This document shows, in pieces, positions 43,598 to 51,541 of a DNA stretch of 64,000 bases. Under the pieces are notes generated by a model. That model searched no databases. It worked only from the letters and a program-made list of their open reading frames with translations, and was not told where the DNA came from. The number at the start of each line of letters is the position of its first letter. Position 1 is the first letter of the stretch. Source of the DNA: Acidovorax sp. 107 (GTDB lineage: Bacteria; Pseudomonadota; Gammaproteobacteria; Burkholderiales; Burkholderiaceae_C); NCBI RefSeq assembly GCF_003058055.1, contig NZ_QBTZ01000001.1, forward strand, positions 498,501 to 562,500, given 5' to 3'. A program made the translations under genes and the position numbers.

Positions 43598-44296
43598 ATG
43601 AAGCAACTGGCGCTGGACATCGGCCTGGCCACCGGGCCGACTCTGGAGCGTTTTTTCCCCGGACCCAATGAGGCCGCGCTGCAGCACCTGCGCCTGGCCG
43701 CCGGGGCAGGCAGCAGCGAAGCCACCCGTTCCCCGGTCCCCACCTACCTGTGGGGCGAACCGGGCAGCGGCAAGACCCATTTGCTGCAGGCCGTGCGCCA
43801 GGCCCTGCGCGAGCAGGGCTCCAGCGTGGGCTGGCTCGACCCCTCGGTGGCCGAGCCGCCGGATTTTGATGAAAGCTGGGCCGCCGTCGTCATGGACGAC
43901 GTGCACCTGTACAGCACCGCCCAGCAGGCCACCGCCTTCAACTGGTTCGTCAACGCCATCAGCCCCGCCAGCGGCAGCCAGCGCTGGGTGCTGGCTGCGG
44001 GCGATCTGCCCCCCGCCGACCTGCCGCTGCGCGACGACCTGCGCAGCCGCCTGGGCTGGGGCCATGTGTTCCAGCTGCAGCTGCTGGGCGAGGCCGAGCG
44101 CCGCGCTGTGCTGCGCCAGGAGGCCGACGCCCGCGGCGTGTTTCTGGGCGATGAAGTCATGGATTACATGCTCAACCGCTTTTCGCGCGACCTGGGCAGC
44201 CTCATGCAGCTGCTGGACCAGCTCGACGCGTTTGCCTTGCGCACCCAGCGCGCCATCACGATTCCGTTGCTCAAGACGATGCTCGAATCGGAGTGA
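43598..44296 (+). CDS. hda: DnaA regulatory inactivator Hda
   Basis: 232 residues from the ATG at 43598 (MKQLALDIGL); an ATG two codons earlier is also open. An AAA+ protein related to DnaA domain III: Walker A GEPGSGKT (residues 53-60), Walker B 'AVVMDDVHLY' and sensor regions 'AAGDLPPADLPLRDDLRSRLGWGHVFQL'. The N-terminus QLALDIGL carries the clamp-binding motif (QL-x-LDI-like). Hda on the beta clamp stimulates ATP hydrolysis by DnaA and limits re-initiation. The gene leads the hda-HAD-pcnB-folK group. Confidence 0.95.
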   Translation: MKQLALDIGLATGPTLERFFPGPNEAALQHLRLAAGAGSSEATRSPVPTYLWGEPGSGKTHLLQAVRQALREQGSSVGWLDPSVAEPPDFDESWAAVVMDDVHLYSTAQQATAFNWFVNAISPASGSQRWVLAAGDLPPADLPLRDDLRSRLGWGHVFQLQLLGEAERRAVLRQEADARGVFLGDEVMDYMLNRFSRDLGSLMQLLDQLDAFALRTQRAITIPLLKTMLESE

Positions 44297-44331
44297 CGCC
44301 GTGCCCTACTTTTGCCTTTTTGTGACTTTGA

Positions 44332-45042
44332 ATGACTTCTGAACCTCGCCGCCTGCGGCTTGCGCTGTTTGACCTGGACCACACGCTACTGCCGCTCGAC
44401 TCCGACTACGAGTGGGGCGAGTTCACCATCCGCATCGGCTGGAACGACCCGGTGGAGTTCGCGCGCCGCAACGACGAGTTCTATGCCCATTACCAGGCCG
44501 GCACGCTCGACGTCCACGACTACGTGCGCTTTGCCACCGAGGCCGTGCGCCTGCGTGGGCCCGAGGCCGCAGCGGTGGCGCACCAGCAATTCATGCGCGA
44601 GGTCATCAGCCCGGCCATCAAACCCCAGGCGCTCGAACTGATCCGCCAGCACCAGGCGGCGGGCGACGAGGTGCTGATCGTCACCGCCACCAACGAGTTC
44701 GTGACCACGCCCATCGCCCAGGCACTGGGTGTGCCGCAGCTGCTGGCCGTGCAGCTGGTGCGCGATGCCAGTGGCTGGTACACCGGCGAGATCGACGGTA
44801 TCCCCACCATGCGCGAAGGCAAGGTGCGCCGCATGGAACAATGGCTGGCCGAGCGGCAGCTCAGCTGGGCCGATGTGGAGAGCACGTTCTACAGCGACTC
44901 CATGAACGACGTGCCCCTGCTGGAAAAGGTGAACCACCCGGTCGCCACCAATCCCGACCCACGCCTGCGCGCCCTCGCCCAGGAGCGCGGCTGGCGCATA
45001 CTGGACCTGTTCGCGGCCCCCACAGGCCAGGATGCCTCCTGA
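44332..45042 (+). CDS. HAD-IB family hydrolase (SerB/CicA-like phosphatase)
   Basis: 236 residues. The DxDxT nucleophile motif is LFDLDHTLL (Asp14, Asp16). The core also has 'VLIVTATNEFVT' (motif II) and 'STFYSDSMNDVPLLEKV' (motif III/IV). The length and the cap match the HAD-IB group that includes phosphoserine phosphatases and broad small-molecule phosphatases. The substrate is unknown. It follows hda by 35 bp and precedes pcnB by 41 bp in the same direction. Confidence 0.93.
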   Translation: MTSEPRRLRLALFDLDHTLLPLDSDYEWGEFTIRIGWNDPVEFARRNDEFYAHYQAGTLDVHDYVRFATEAVRLRGPEAAAVAHQQFMREVISPAIKPQALELIRQHQAAGDEVLIVTATNEFVTTPIAQALGVPQLLAVQLVRDASGWYTGEIDGIPTMREGKVRRMEQWLAERQLSWADVESTFYSDSMNDVPLLEKVNHPVATNPDPRLRALAQERGWRILDLFAAPTGQDAS

Positions 45043-45083
45043 CACCTGCGCCCAGCGCCCGACCCCCTGATACCTCCCTACCC

Positions 45084-46694
45084 ATGATCAAGAAGTTCAT
45101 CGACAAACTGCTGGGCAAATCGACGCCTGGAGCCTCGGGCGGCAAGCCCCACTTCGGCAAGCGCGAAGAGGTGCCGGCCTCGGTGCACGGCATCAACCCC
45201 GATCTGGTGGACCGCCGTGCCGCCGAGGTGGTGCAGACGCTCAAGGACGCGGGCTTCGAGGCCTACATCGTGGGCGGCGCCGTGCGCGACCTGCTGCTGG
45301 GCCTGCGCCCCAAGGACTTCGACGTGGCCACCAACGCCACGCCCGAGCAGGTCAAGGGCCTGTTCCGCCGCGCCTTCATCATCGGCAAGCGCTTTCGCAT
45401 CGTGCACGTGGTGCACGGCCGGGGGCGTGAGCACGAGGTGATCGAGGTCTCGACCTTCCGTGCCTACCTCGACAACGCCGCCGCGGGCCAGGTGGCGGGC
45501 AACGAAAAGACCAGCAAGGCGCAGCTGTCCAGCATGCAGCATGCCGTGGACGCCAGCGGCCGCGTGCTGCGTGACAACGTCTGGGGCCCGCAGGACGAAG
45601 ATGCGACGCGCCGCGACTTCACCGTGAACGCCATGTACTACGACCCGGTGAGCCAGGTCGTGGTGGACTACCACAAGGGTTTGCAGGACGCCAAGAAGAA
45701 GACGCTGCGCATGATTGGTGACCCCGCCACACGCTACCGCGAAGACCCGGTGCGCATCATCCGCGCGGTGCGCTTTGCCGCCAAGCTCAGCCCGCTGGGG
45801 TTCAGCATCGACGCCAAGTCGGCAGCGCCCCTGGTGCAGTCGCAGGCACTGCTGGCCGAGGTGCCCCAGAGCCGCATGTTTGACGAAATGCTCAAGCTGC
45901 TGCAGACGGGCCACGCCATTGCCACCATCGAGCAACTGCGCAAGCTGGGCATGGCCAAGGGCATTTACCCGTTGCTCGATGTGGCGGTGGAGCGTGCCGA
46001 CACCCCGTTCGTCAAAGCCGCTCTGGTGGACACCGACCGCCGCGTGAACGAAGGCAAGCCCGTGGCCCCCAGCTTCTTGCTGGCCTGCGTGCTGTGGGAA
46101 GACGTGCGCAATGGCTGGCAGGAGCGCCTGAACCAGCGCCAGCACCCGCTGCCCGCGCTGCAGGAGGCCATCGACGAGGTGTTCGACAAGCGCATCGGCG
46201 ACGTGTCGGGCCGGGGCAAGCTCGCAGCCGACATGCGCGAGATCTGGGTCATGCAGCCGCGCTTTGAAAAGCGCGTGGGCAATACGCCGTTCGGCATGGT
46301 GATGCAGCCGCGCTTCAGGGCCGGGTTCGACTTCATGCGTCTGCGTGCCGATGTGGGCGAGGTGGAAGAAGCGCTGGCCGAGTGGTGGCAGGACTTCCAG
46401 GCCGCCGACGACGAGCGCCGTGATGACCTGATGGACCAGGCCAAGGAAGAGCAGAAGGCGCGCCAGAAAGTGCAGCCTGTGGTCAAGCGCGTACCCCGCG
46501 CCGCACCCGCGGCCGATCCGCGCCGTGTGCCCCGTGCCGATGGCTCGGCGCCGGTCGCTGCTGGGTCGGATGCTGGGCCCGCGGACGGCGACACCGAATT
46601 CCCCTCAGACGGTGCTGCCCCCAAGAAGCGCCGCCGCCGCCGTCGCAAGCCGGGTGGTGGCGAAGGCGCCGCCCCCGCCACTGCGGGCGAGTGA
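45084..46694 (+). CDS. pcnB: Poly(A) polymerase I
   Basis: 536 residues from the ATG at 45084 (MIKKFIDKLLGK). Class II nucleotidyltransferase: 'YIVGGAVRDLLLGLRPKDFDVATNATPEQV' gives the GG...DxD catalytic part (about residues 62-85), followed by 'RFRIVHVVHGR' and 'DEDATRRDFTVNAMYYDP', and the 'EDPVRIIRAVRFAAKL' block typical of PcnB. It adds poly(A) to RNA 3' ends and promotes decay. The C-terminal 65 residues are basic and Pro/Ala-rich (KKRRRRRRKPGGG), a likely RNA-binding tail. Confidence 0.96.
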   Translation: MIKKFIDKLLGKSTPGASGGKPHFGKREEVPASVHGINPDLVDRRAAEVVQTLKDAGFEAYIVGGAVRDLLLGLRPKDFDVATNATPEQVKGLFRRAFIIGKRFRIVHVVHGRGREHEVIEVSTFRAYLDNAAAGQVAGNEKTSKAQLSSMQHAVDASGRVLRDNVWGPQDEDATRRDFTVNAMYYDPVSQVVVDYHKGLQDAKKKTLRMIGDPATRYREDPVRIIRAVRFAAKLSPLGFSIDAKSAAPLVQSQALLAEVPQSRMFDEMLKLLQTGHAIATIEQLRKLGMAKGIYPLLDVAVERADTPFVKAALVDTDRRVNEGKPVAPSFLLACVLWEDVRNGWQERLNQRQHPLPALQEAIDEVFDKRIGDVSGRGKLAADMREIWVMQPRFEKRVGNTPFGMVMQPRFRAGFDFMRLRADVGEVEEALAEWWQDFQAADDERRDDLMDQAKEEQKARQKVQPVVKRVPRAAPAADPRRVPRADGSAPVAAGSDAGPADGDTEFPSDGAAPKKRRRRRRKPGGGEGAAPATAGE

Positions 46695-46741
46695 CGTTAC
46701 CGAGAGCTGCCTTGACCGTGGCTGAGCCGGCGCATCCGGTG

Positions 46742-47266
46742 ATGAGCGATGCCGAGGGTGGCGCCCCGCGGGCAACCCCTGCGGTTTCCGTATTTATCGG
46801 CCTGGGCGCCAACCTGGGGGACCGGGAAGCCACCCTGCGCGCGGCCTTGGCCGCCATCGGCCGGTTGCCCGGGACGCAGCTTCTGCGTGTATCGCCCCTC
46901 TACGGCAGCGCGCCGGTCGATGCCGGTGGCCCGGACTACCTGAATGCTGTGGCCGAAGCAACCACCACCCTCGCGCCCGAGGCCCTGCTGCAGGCATTGC
47001 AATCCATCGAACAAGCCGCGGGCCGCGAGCGCCCCTACCGCAACGCCCCGCGCACGCTGGATCTGGACATCCTGTGGTTTGGCGACTGTGTGATGGACAC
47101 CCCCGCACTCACCGTGCCCCACCCCCGCATGGCCGAGCGTGCGTTTGTGTTGCGCCCCCTGGCCGACCTGGTGCCGGATCGGGTGGCGGCGTCCGCCTTG
47201 TCCGGGGTGGCAGACCAGTCCATTCGCTGCATTGCAAAGGCCGATTGGGTAGATTCTCCTGATTGA
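46742..47266 (+). CDS. folK: 2-amino-4-hydroxy-6-hydroxymethyldihydropteridine pyrophosphokinase
   Basis: 174 residues from the ATG at 46742; a GTG at 46691 overlapping the pcnB stop (GTGA) would add 17 residues. HPPK signatures are 'VFIGLGANLGDREATLRAAL', 'SPLYGSAPVDAGGPDYLNAV' and 'RPYRNAPRTLDLDILWFGD', with the two metal-binding aspartates of DLDIL. The enzyme transfers pyrophosphate from ATP in folate synthesis. It follows pcnB, as in many Proteobacteria. Confidence 0.93.
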   Translation: MSDAEGGAPRATPAVSVFIGLGANLGDREATLRAALAAIGRLPGTQLLRVSPLYGSAPVDAGGPDYLNAVAEATTTLAPEALLQALQSIEQAAGRERPYRNAPRTLDLDILWFGDCVMDTPALTVPHPRMAERAFVLRPLADLVPDRVAASALSGVADQSIRCIAKADWVDSPD

Positions 47267-47582
47267 TCAAGGTACGCGGGACAATTTCGCCAGGTGCCCT
47301 AAGCAAGCTCATTCGTTGCGCATCCAGAGTGGCCGTTTAGAGCTTTCCCTGTCCTGTTCATGTCGGAACTGAGCGCAAGGGGCTTTTCCGCTCACGCTGC
47401 TGGACAAATGCTCGGGGCGCAGTTTTCGGGCCTCAGAGTCCTTATTCAAGTCGACTGCAACGTGCGCTTGACCAGGAACAGCGGAAGCCGTTCACTGAGT
47501 TTTGACGCCGCTCTTAATGCGCAGTTAAGTGGCGGCAGACACATTCATTGCTTGCCCTTTTTCTACGGGCGGAGAATGTTGC
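47267..47582. other. Intergenic region before the glycosylation locus
   Basis: 316 bp with lower GC than the left neighbours. It holds a CTTAAT-N5-GTTAAG direct repeat (47513-47529) and a ribosome-binding site (GGAG) before the GTG at 47583. I see no convincing ORF. The glycosylation genes 47583-51448 should be transcribed from here. Confidence 0.6.
47513..47529 (+). promoter_or_regulatory. PmrA-like direct-repeat box
   Basis: CTTAAT-GCGCA-GTTAAG: two TTAA half sites 11 bp apart, as in the PmrA consensus CTTAAT-N5-CTTAAT. It lies 54 bp before the GT2 gene start, a suitable position for activation. The regulator is unknown; the QseB/PmrA-like regulator at 18596 is one candidate. Confidence 0.6.
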
Positions 47583-48635
47583 GTGAATCACCCGTTGATT
47601 GCAAAGGAAGTCGTCGCGCTCGTTGACCGAGCGGCCGAACAACCCGTTGCCTACAGCGCCGTCGCTGACCGTTCCGGTGAACTGCGCACCCTGCAGTCCA
47701 TCAGCTGCGTGATCCCATGCTACAACGAAGCCGAAAATCTGGAGCGCCTGCTGCCGTTGGTGTGCGAAGCGCTGGCCAGGTTGGCCCCGCGGTGGGAGAT
47801 CGTGCTGGTCGATGACGGTAGCTCGGACGGCACCGCCGAGCGCCTGCGGGAATGGACGCTCCAGCCTGGCGTGCGGGGGGTGCGGCTGTCGCGCAACTTT
47901 GGCAAAGAAGCTGCGCTCACGGCCGGTCTGCAGGTCGCTGCGGGCGACGTGGTGGCGACGATGGATGCGGACCTTCAGCATCCCCCTGCCTTGCTGGATA
48001 GCTTCGTGCGCCACTGGCGCGCCGGGGCCGACGTGGTGTACGCAGTGCGCAAGCACCGCGAGACCGAGAGTGCCTTCAAGCGCTTGGGGGTACGCTGGTT
48101 TTACCGCCTGATCAATGGAGCAGACCGGTTTGAGGTGCCGCCCGGCGCAGGGGATTTCCGCTTGATGGATCGCAAGGTGGTGGATGCACTGCTGGCGCTA
48201 CCGGAGCGCAATCGGTTCATGAAGGGTTTGTACGCCTGGGTGGGATTTGAGGCAGTGGCAATACCCTATGTGCCTGATGCCAGGGTTCACGGACACAGTC
48301 ATTTCAGTCCGATCCGCATGATCCGGTTGGCGTTGGATGGTTTGACGGCTTTCACCGTGTGGCCACTGCGTGCGGTGATTGCGCTGGGTTTTGTGTTGGC
48401 GCTGCTGGCGTTTGGCTATGGTGCGTACCTCACGGTCACCTACTTCCTGTACGGCCACGACGTGAGTGGCTGGACCACCATTGTTGTGAGTCTGATGCTG
48501 TTTGCCGGTATCCAGTTGGTTTCCCTGGGTGTGGTCGGTGAGTATGTGGGGCGCATCTACGAGGAAGTGAAGCGACGGCCGTTGTATGTCGTGGAGTCCG
48601 ATTTGGGTCGTGGTTTGGGGGCGTTCCATGAATGA
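47583..48635 (+). CDS. Family 2 glycosyltransferase (ArnC/DPM1-like), undecaprenyl-phosphate sugar transferase
   Basis: 350 residues from a GTG at 47583 with GGAG eight bases upstream; a farther in-frame GTG at 47529 lacks that. GT-A fold with 'SCVIPCYNEAENLERLL', 'VLVDDGSSDGTAE' (about residue 77) and 'ATMDADLQHPP' (about residue 128, D-x-D). The C-terminus has two transmembrane helices, as in ArnC and GtrB. Such enzymes load a sugar onto undecaprenyl phosphate at the inner membrane. With an ArnT-like gene next, GlcNAc, GalNAc or another hexosamine is a good candidate, because no Ara4N synthesis genes (arnA, arnB, arnD) are here. Its stop overlaps the next start by 8 bp. Confidence 0.92.
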   Translation: MNHPLIAKEVVALVDRAAEQPVAYSAVADRSGELRTLQSISCVIPCYNEAENLERLLPLVCEALARLAPRWEIVLVDDGSSDGTAERLREWTLQPGVRGVRLSRNFGKEAALTAGLQVAAGDVVATMDADLQHPPALLDSFVRHWRAGADVVYAVRKHRETESAFKRLGVRWFYRLINGADRFEVPPGAGDFRLMDRKVVDALLALPERNRFMKGLYAWVGFEAVAIPYVPDARVHGHSHFSPIRMIRLALDGLTAFTVWPLRAVIALGFVLALLAFGYGAYLTVTYFLYGHDVSGWTTIVVSLMLFAGIQLVSLGVVGEYVGRIYEEVKRRPLYVVESDLGRGLGAFHE

Positions 48636-50205
48636 TTGGAAGCGTTCGGGCGGACTGCGTGATGGAGTGCTTGTCGCCGCGTTGATTCTTTTTTGGCTGG
48701 CTGCCACTGCATGGGCGCGTCCCTTGATGCTGCCCGACGAGGGGCGGTATGTCTCGGTGGCCTGGGAGATGCTGCGTTCTGGTGATTGGCTGACACCGAC
48801 GCTCAACGGCTTGCCCTTCTTCCACAAGCCACCCCTGTTTTATTGGATCACTGGCGCAGCGTTGTCGGTGGGAGGATTGACAGAGATTGCCGCCCGTGCG
48901 GCATCCATTGCTGGAGCGACCTTGGGCGCATTGTCTTTGTACCTCTTCACAAGGCACTGGTGTGGTTTGGCATCGGCACGGCGTGCCTTGTGGGTGCTCT
49001 TGGCTCAGCCTCTGTTTTTTGTGGGCGGGCAGTTCGCCAACCTTGACATGCTGGTAGCCGGCTGTATCACCGCCACGATCCTGGCGTTGGCCCATGCAGC
49101 CTTGTGTTTTGAGCAAGGGCTTGCTTACCGCAGGGCCTTGCTGCTGGCCTATGGCCTGTCCGCCTTGGGCGTTTTGGCCAAGGGGCTGATCGGCTTTGTG
49201 ATACCTGCCATGGTGGTGGGCTTCTGGCTGGTGTTGCGCAGACGCTGGCGCACGGTCTGGGCGCTCATGTCCCCAACGGGGGCGATGCTGTTTTTGCTGG
49301 GGGCAGCCCCCTGGTTTCTTGCCATGCAGCAGCGTTTCGATGGCTTCCTGCACTATTTTTTTGTGGTGCAGCATTTCCAGCGCTTTGCAGCCGGCGGGTT
49401 CAACAACGTACAACCTGCATGGTTTTACCCCGTGGTTTTGGCGCTGATGAGTTTGCCTTGTCTGCTGTGGAGCCGCAGCTTGCTGACGCAGAGGTACTTT
49501 GTGGGGATAGCTGCGGTATCGCCTCAGCATGCCGCAGTGCGCCAGTTGATGGGGCTGGCGGTGTTTTGCGTGGTGTTGTTCTTTTCAATGCCGCAATCCA
49601 AGTTGCTAGGCTATATCTTCCCTGCCGTTGCTCCCTTGGCGTGGCTGATGGCCGACGCCAGCGGGGCATCAGCCACGGGAGCTTCACGCCAGCGCTGGTG
49701 GTGGGCCACTCTCGCGTTCAGTGCAGTGTTGGGGCTGGGTGTGGTGGCAGGGTTGGTGTGGGATCAACGCCATTCCACCCGCAACCTTGGGCTTGCTCTG
49801 CGCGAGTACCGGGCTGACGGCGAGCCCGTGTATTTCATTCGGAGCTATCACTACGACGTACCGTTCTATGCGCGTCTGCAAGACCCTGTGGTGGTGGTTG
49901 ATGATTGGGATGATCCAGAAATTGCATTGCGCGATAACTGGCGCAAGGAGATGTCGGATGCAGGCGGATTCTCTCGCCAGCGCGCAGAACAGTTGCTGAT
50001 GACGCCAGTAGCGCTGCCTGCGGCGCTTTGCCGCCAGCCGGTCAGCTGGGTGGTAGCGTCTGAGGCATTGCGCAAGCGCTACGATTTTCTGGCGCAAGCA
50101 GAAGCGGTGCTCACCTTGCGTGGGGAAACCCTGTGGCGCGTCGATGTGCGCCAGCCCGCACAGCTCAGCGCTCTGCGCTGCGCAGGAACGCCCAATGGCG
50201 GCTGA
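48628..50205 (+). CDS. ArnT-like glycosyltransferase (GT83), lipid A sugar transferase
   Basis: 525 residues from the ATG at 48628. About 12 transmembrane segments and a periplasmic C-terminal domain, as in ArnT. The N-terminal catalytic loop LMLPDEGRYVSVAWEML (Asp37-Glu38) and 'LPFFHKPPLFYW' correspond to the metal-binding and catalytic loops of GT-C enzymes of this family. ArnT moves a sugar from undecaprenyl phosphate to lipid A phosphate in the periplasm. Homologues FlmK (Francisella) and LgmB (Bordetella) transfer hexosamines. It overlaps the GT2 gene by 8 bp and has lower GC than genes further left. Confidence 0.92.
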   Translation: MNDWKRSGGLRDGVLVAALILFWLAATAWARPLMLPDEGRYVSVAWEMLRSGDWLTPTLNGLPFFHKPPLFYWITGAALSVGGLTEIAARAASIAGATLGALSLYLFTRHWCGLASARRALWVLLAQPLFFVGGQFANLDMLVAGCITATILALAHAALCFEQGLAYRRALLLAYGLSALGVLAKGLIGFVIPAMVVGFWLVLRRRWRTVWALMSPTGAMLFLLGAAPWFLAMQQRFDGFLHYFFVVQHFQRFAAGGFNNVQPAWFYPVVLALMSLPCLLWSRSLLTQRYFVGIAAVSPQHAAVRQLMGLAVFCVVLFFSMPQSKLLGYIFPAVAPLAWLMADASGASATGASRQRWWWATLAFSAVLGLGVVAGLVWDQRHSTRNLGLALREYRADGEPVYFIRSYHYDVPFYARLQDPVVVVDDWDDPEIALRDNWRKEMSDAGGFSRQRAEQLLMTPVALPAALCRQPVSWVVASEALRKRYDFLAQAEAVLTLRGETLWRVDVRQPAQLSALRCAGTPNGG

Positions 50206-50596
50206 GCAAGTAGGTCGCTCCGGCCACCGAGACCAACACGCAGGCCAGCAGCAGGTCGTAGCGCGCCGAGGTCCACCGCAACAGCAATGCATAGGCGAGT
50301 TCGTTGACGAGAAAGCCTCCACCCGAAATACACAGGAAGCGCAACCCAGCGCTGCCCACGGAGGCACCATGACCGCGAAAGCTGAGCTGGTGGTGACCGG
50401 TGAACGACACCGTCAGTGCGACGATCCAGCCCACGACGTTTGCCTGCAGTGGCGCCCAATGCGCGAACGCCACCATGCCGGTGGCGACGCCCCAATGCAC
50501 AGCAGCGGCGACGCATCCGACCACCACAAACCAGCCGATGCGGCCGCGCTGCTTGTTGGCAAATCGCAGGAGATGGGGTGGCCGGTTTTGGATCAT
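50165..50596 (-). CDS. GtrA-family membrane protein (putative flippase)
   Basis: 143 residues from the ATG at 50596 (MIQNRPPHLLRF); an ATG at 50608 is also open. Four transmembrane segments with the GtrA patterns 'FVVVGCVAAAVHWGVATGMV', 'NVVGWIVALTVSFTGHHQLSFR' and 'FLCISGGGFLVNELAYALLL'. GtrA proteins are proposed to flip undecaprenyl-phosphate-linked sugars across the inner membrane. The gene lies antisense to the locus: convergent with the ArnT-like gene (41 bp overlap) and divergent from the YdjC-like gene (about 24 bp overlap). Confidence 0.9.
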   Translation of the reverse strand: MIQNRPPHLLRFANKQRGRIGWFVVVGCVAAAVHWGVATGMVAFAHWAPLQANVVGWIVALTVSFTGHHQLSFRGHGASVGSAGLRFLCISGGGFLVNELAYALLLRWTSARYDLLLACVLVSVAGATYLLSRHWAFLRSAER

Positions 50597-51448
50597 GGTG
50601 GGGCACACCAGCTTAGCAGTTGGCGCAGCATCAGCATTTGCGTGGACGACTTTGGTTTACACCAAGGTATCAATGAGGCTGTATTCGCCCTGGCGCGACA
50701 GGGGCGTGTGCAGGCTGTGTCTGCCATGGTGGGCGGCGCGGCGTGGATAGAAGGCGCGCGGGGCTTGTTTGAGGTAGCACGCACAGGTAGCGTAGAAATA
50801 GGGTTGCACCTGGACCTCACAGAGTGTCCGATCAACCCCGCAAGCCGCCGGCCCTTGGGTCACCTGATTGCGCAGGCTTACCTGCACCAACTGGGCCCAG
50901 CAGCTCTGCGTGCAGAGGTAGCGAGTCAACTGGACGCTTTTGAAGCGGCTCTGGGCTGCGCTCCCGCCTATGTGGATGGGCATCAACACGTGCATCAGTT
51001 GCCGCAGGTACGCAATGTGCTGCTGCAAGAACTTGCCGACAGATATCCCTCGGGTGGGCTGTGGTTGCGCGCGACGCATGCACCGCAAGGAGCGGCACAT
51101 CTTGATGCGCGCACTCGGTTCAAGAGCCACGTCATTGCGTGGTTGGGTGCACGGGCGCTATCGGCACTTGCGCAGCATCAGGGGCTGCGGCAAAACGCGC
51201 GGTTGCTGGGTGTCTATGACTTCCGTGGAGATGCTGCTCAGTACCGCGCCCGGCTCGATGCATGGCTGCATGCGGCTCGCCATGGCGATCTGCTGATGTG
51301 CCATGCCGGGCTGCTTTCACCAGGCGAGCATGATTTGCTGACAGCGGCTCGGCAGGCAGAGCTTGAGGTTCTTGGCGCAGAAGCTTTTGAGGACACTCTC
51401 CATGCTGCGCGCGTGCGTCTTGCGCCGATGGGGCAAATTTTGGCGTGA
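50573..51448 (+). CDS. YdjC/ChbG-family deacetylase (NaxD/LgmC-like)
   Basis: 291 residues from the ATG at 50573; the start is uncertain (a TTG at 50588 is possible). Clear YdjC domain: 'SICVDDFGLHQGINEAVF' (metal-binding Asp-Asp), 'VEIGLHLDLTE' and 'AYVDGHQHVHQLPQV' (metal-binding His). YdjC proteins remove acetyl groups from N-acetylhexosamines. In Francisella, NaxD deacetylates undecaprenyl-phosphate-GalNAc before transfer to lipid A, and a similar deacetylase acts in Bordetella Lgm. The adjacent ArnT-like gene makes this the most likely role here. It has no signal peptide, so it works in the cytoplasm. Confidence 0.88.
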   Translation: MGWPVLDHGGAHQLSSWRSISICVDDFGLHQGINEAVFALARQGRVQAVSAMVGGAAWIEGARGLFEVARTGSVEIGLHLDLTECPINPASRRPLGHLIAQAYLHQLGPAALRAEVASQLDAFEAALGCAPAYVDGHQHVHQLPQVRNVLLQELADRYPSGGLWLRATHAPQGAAHLDARTRFKSHVIAWLGARALSALAQHQGLRQNARLLGVYDFRGDAAQYRARLDAWLHAARHGDLLMCHAGLLSPGEHDLLTAARQAELEVLGAEAFEDTLHAARVRLAPMGQILA

Positions 51449-51541
51449 CTGTCAGCGCAATGAAGGGCAGCGTCCATGCCGCCCCGCGAGGCGAGGGCGA
51501 TACCGCGACACGGTACCACGGTACATCCATCGCCCCGCTTC

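Noticed and set aside
47267..47582. Small genes between folK and the GT2 gene
   Set aside because: Short frames lack ribosome-binding sites and recognisable sequence.
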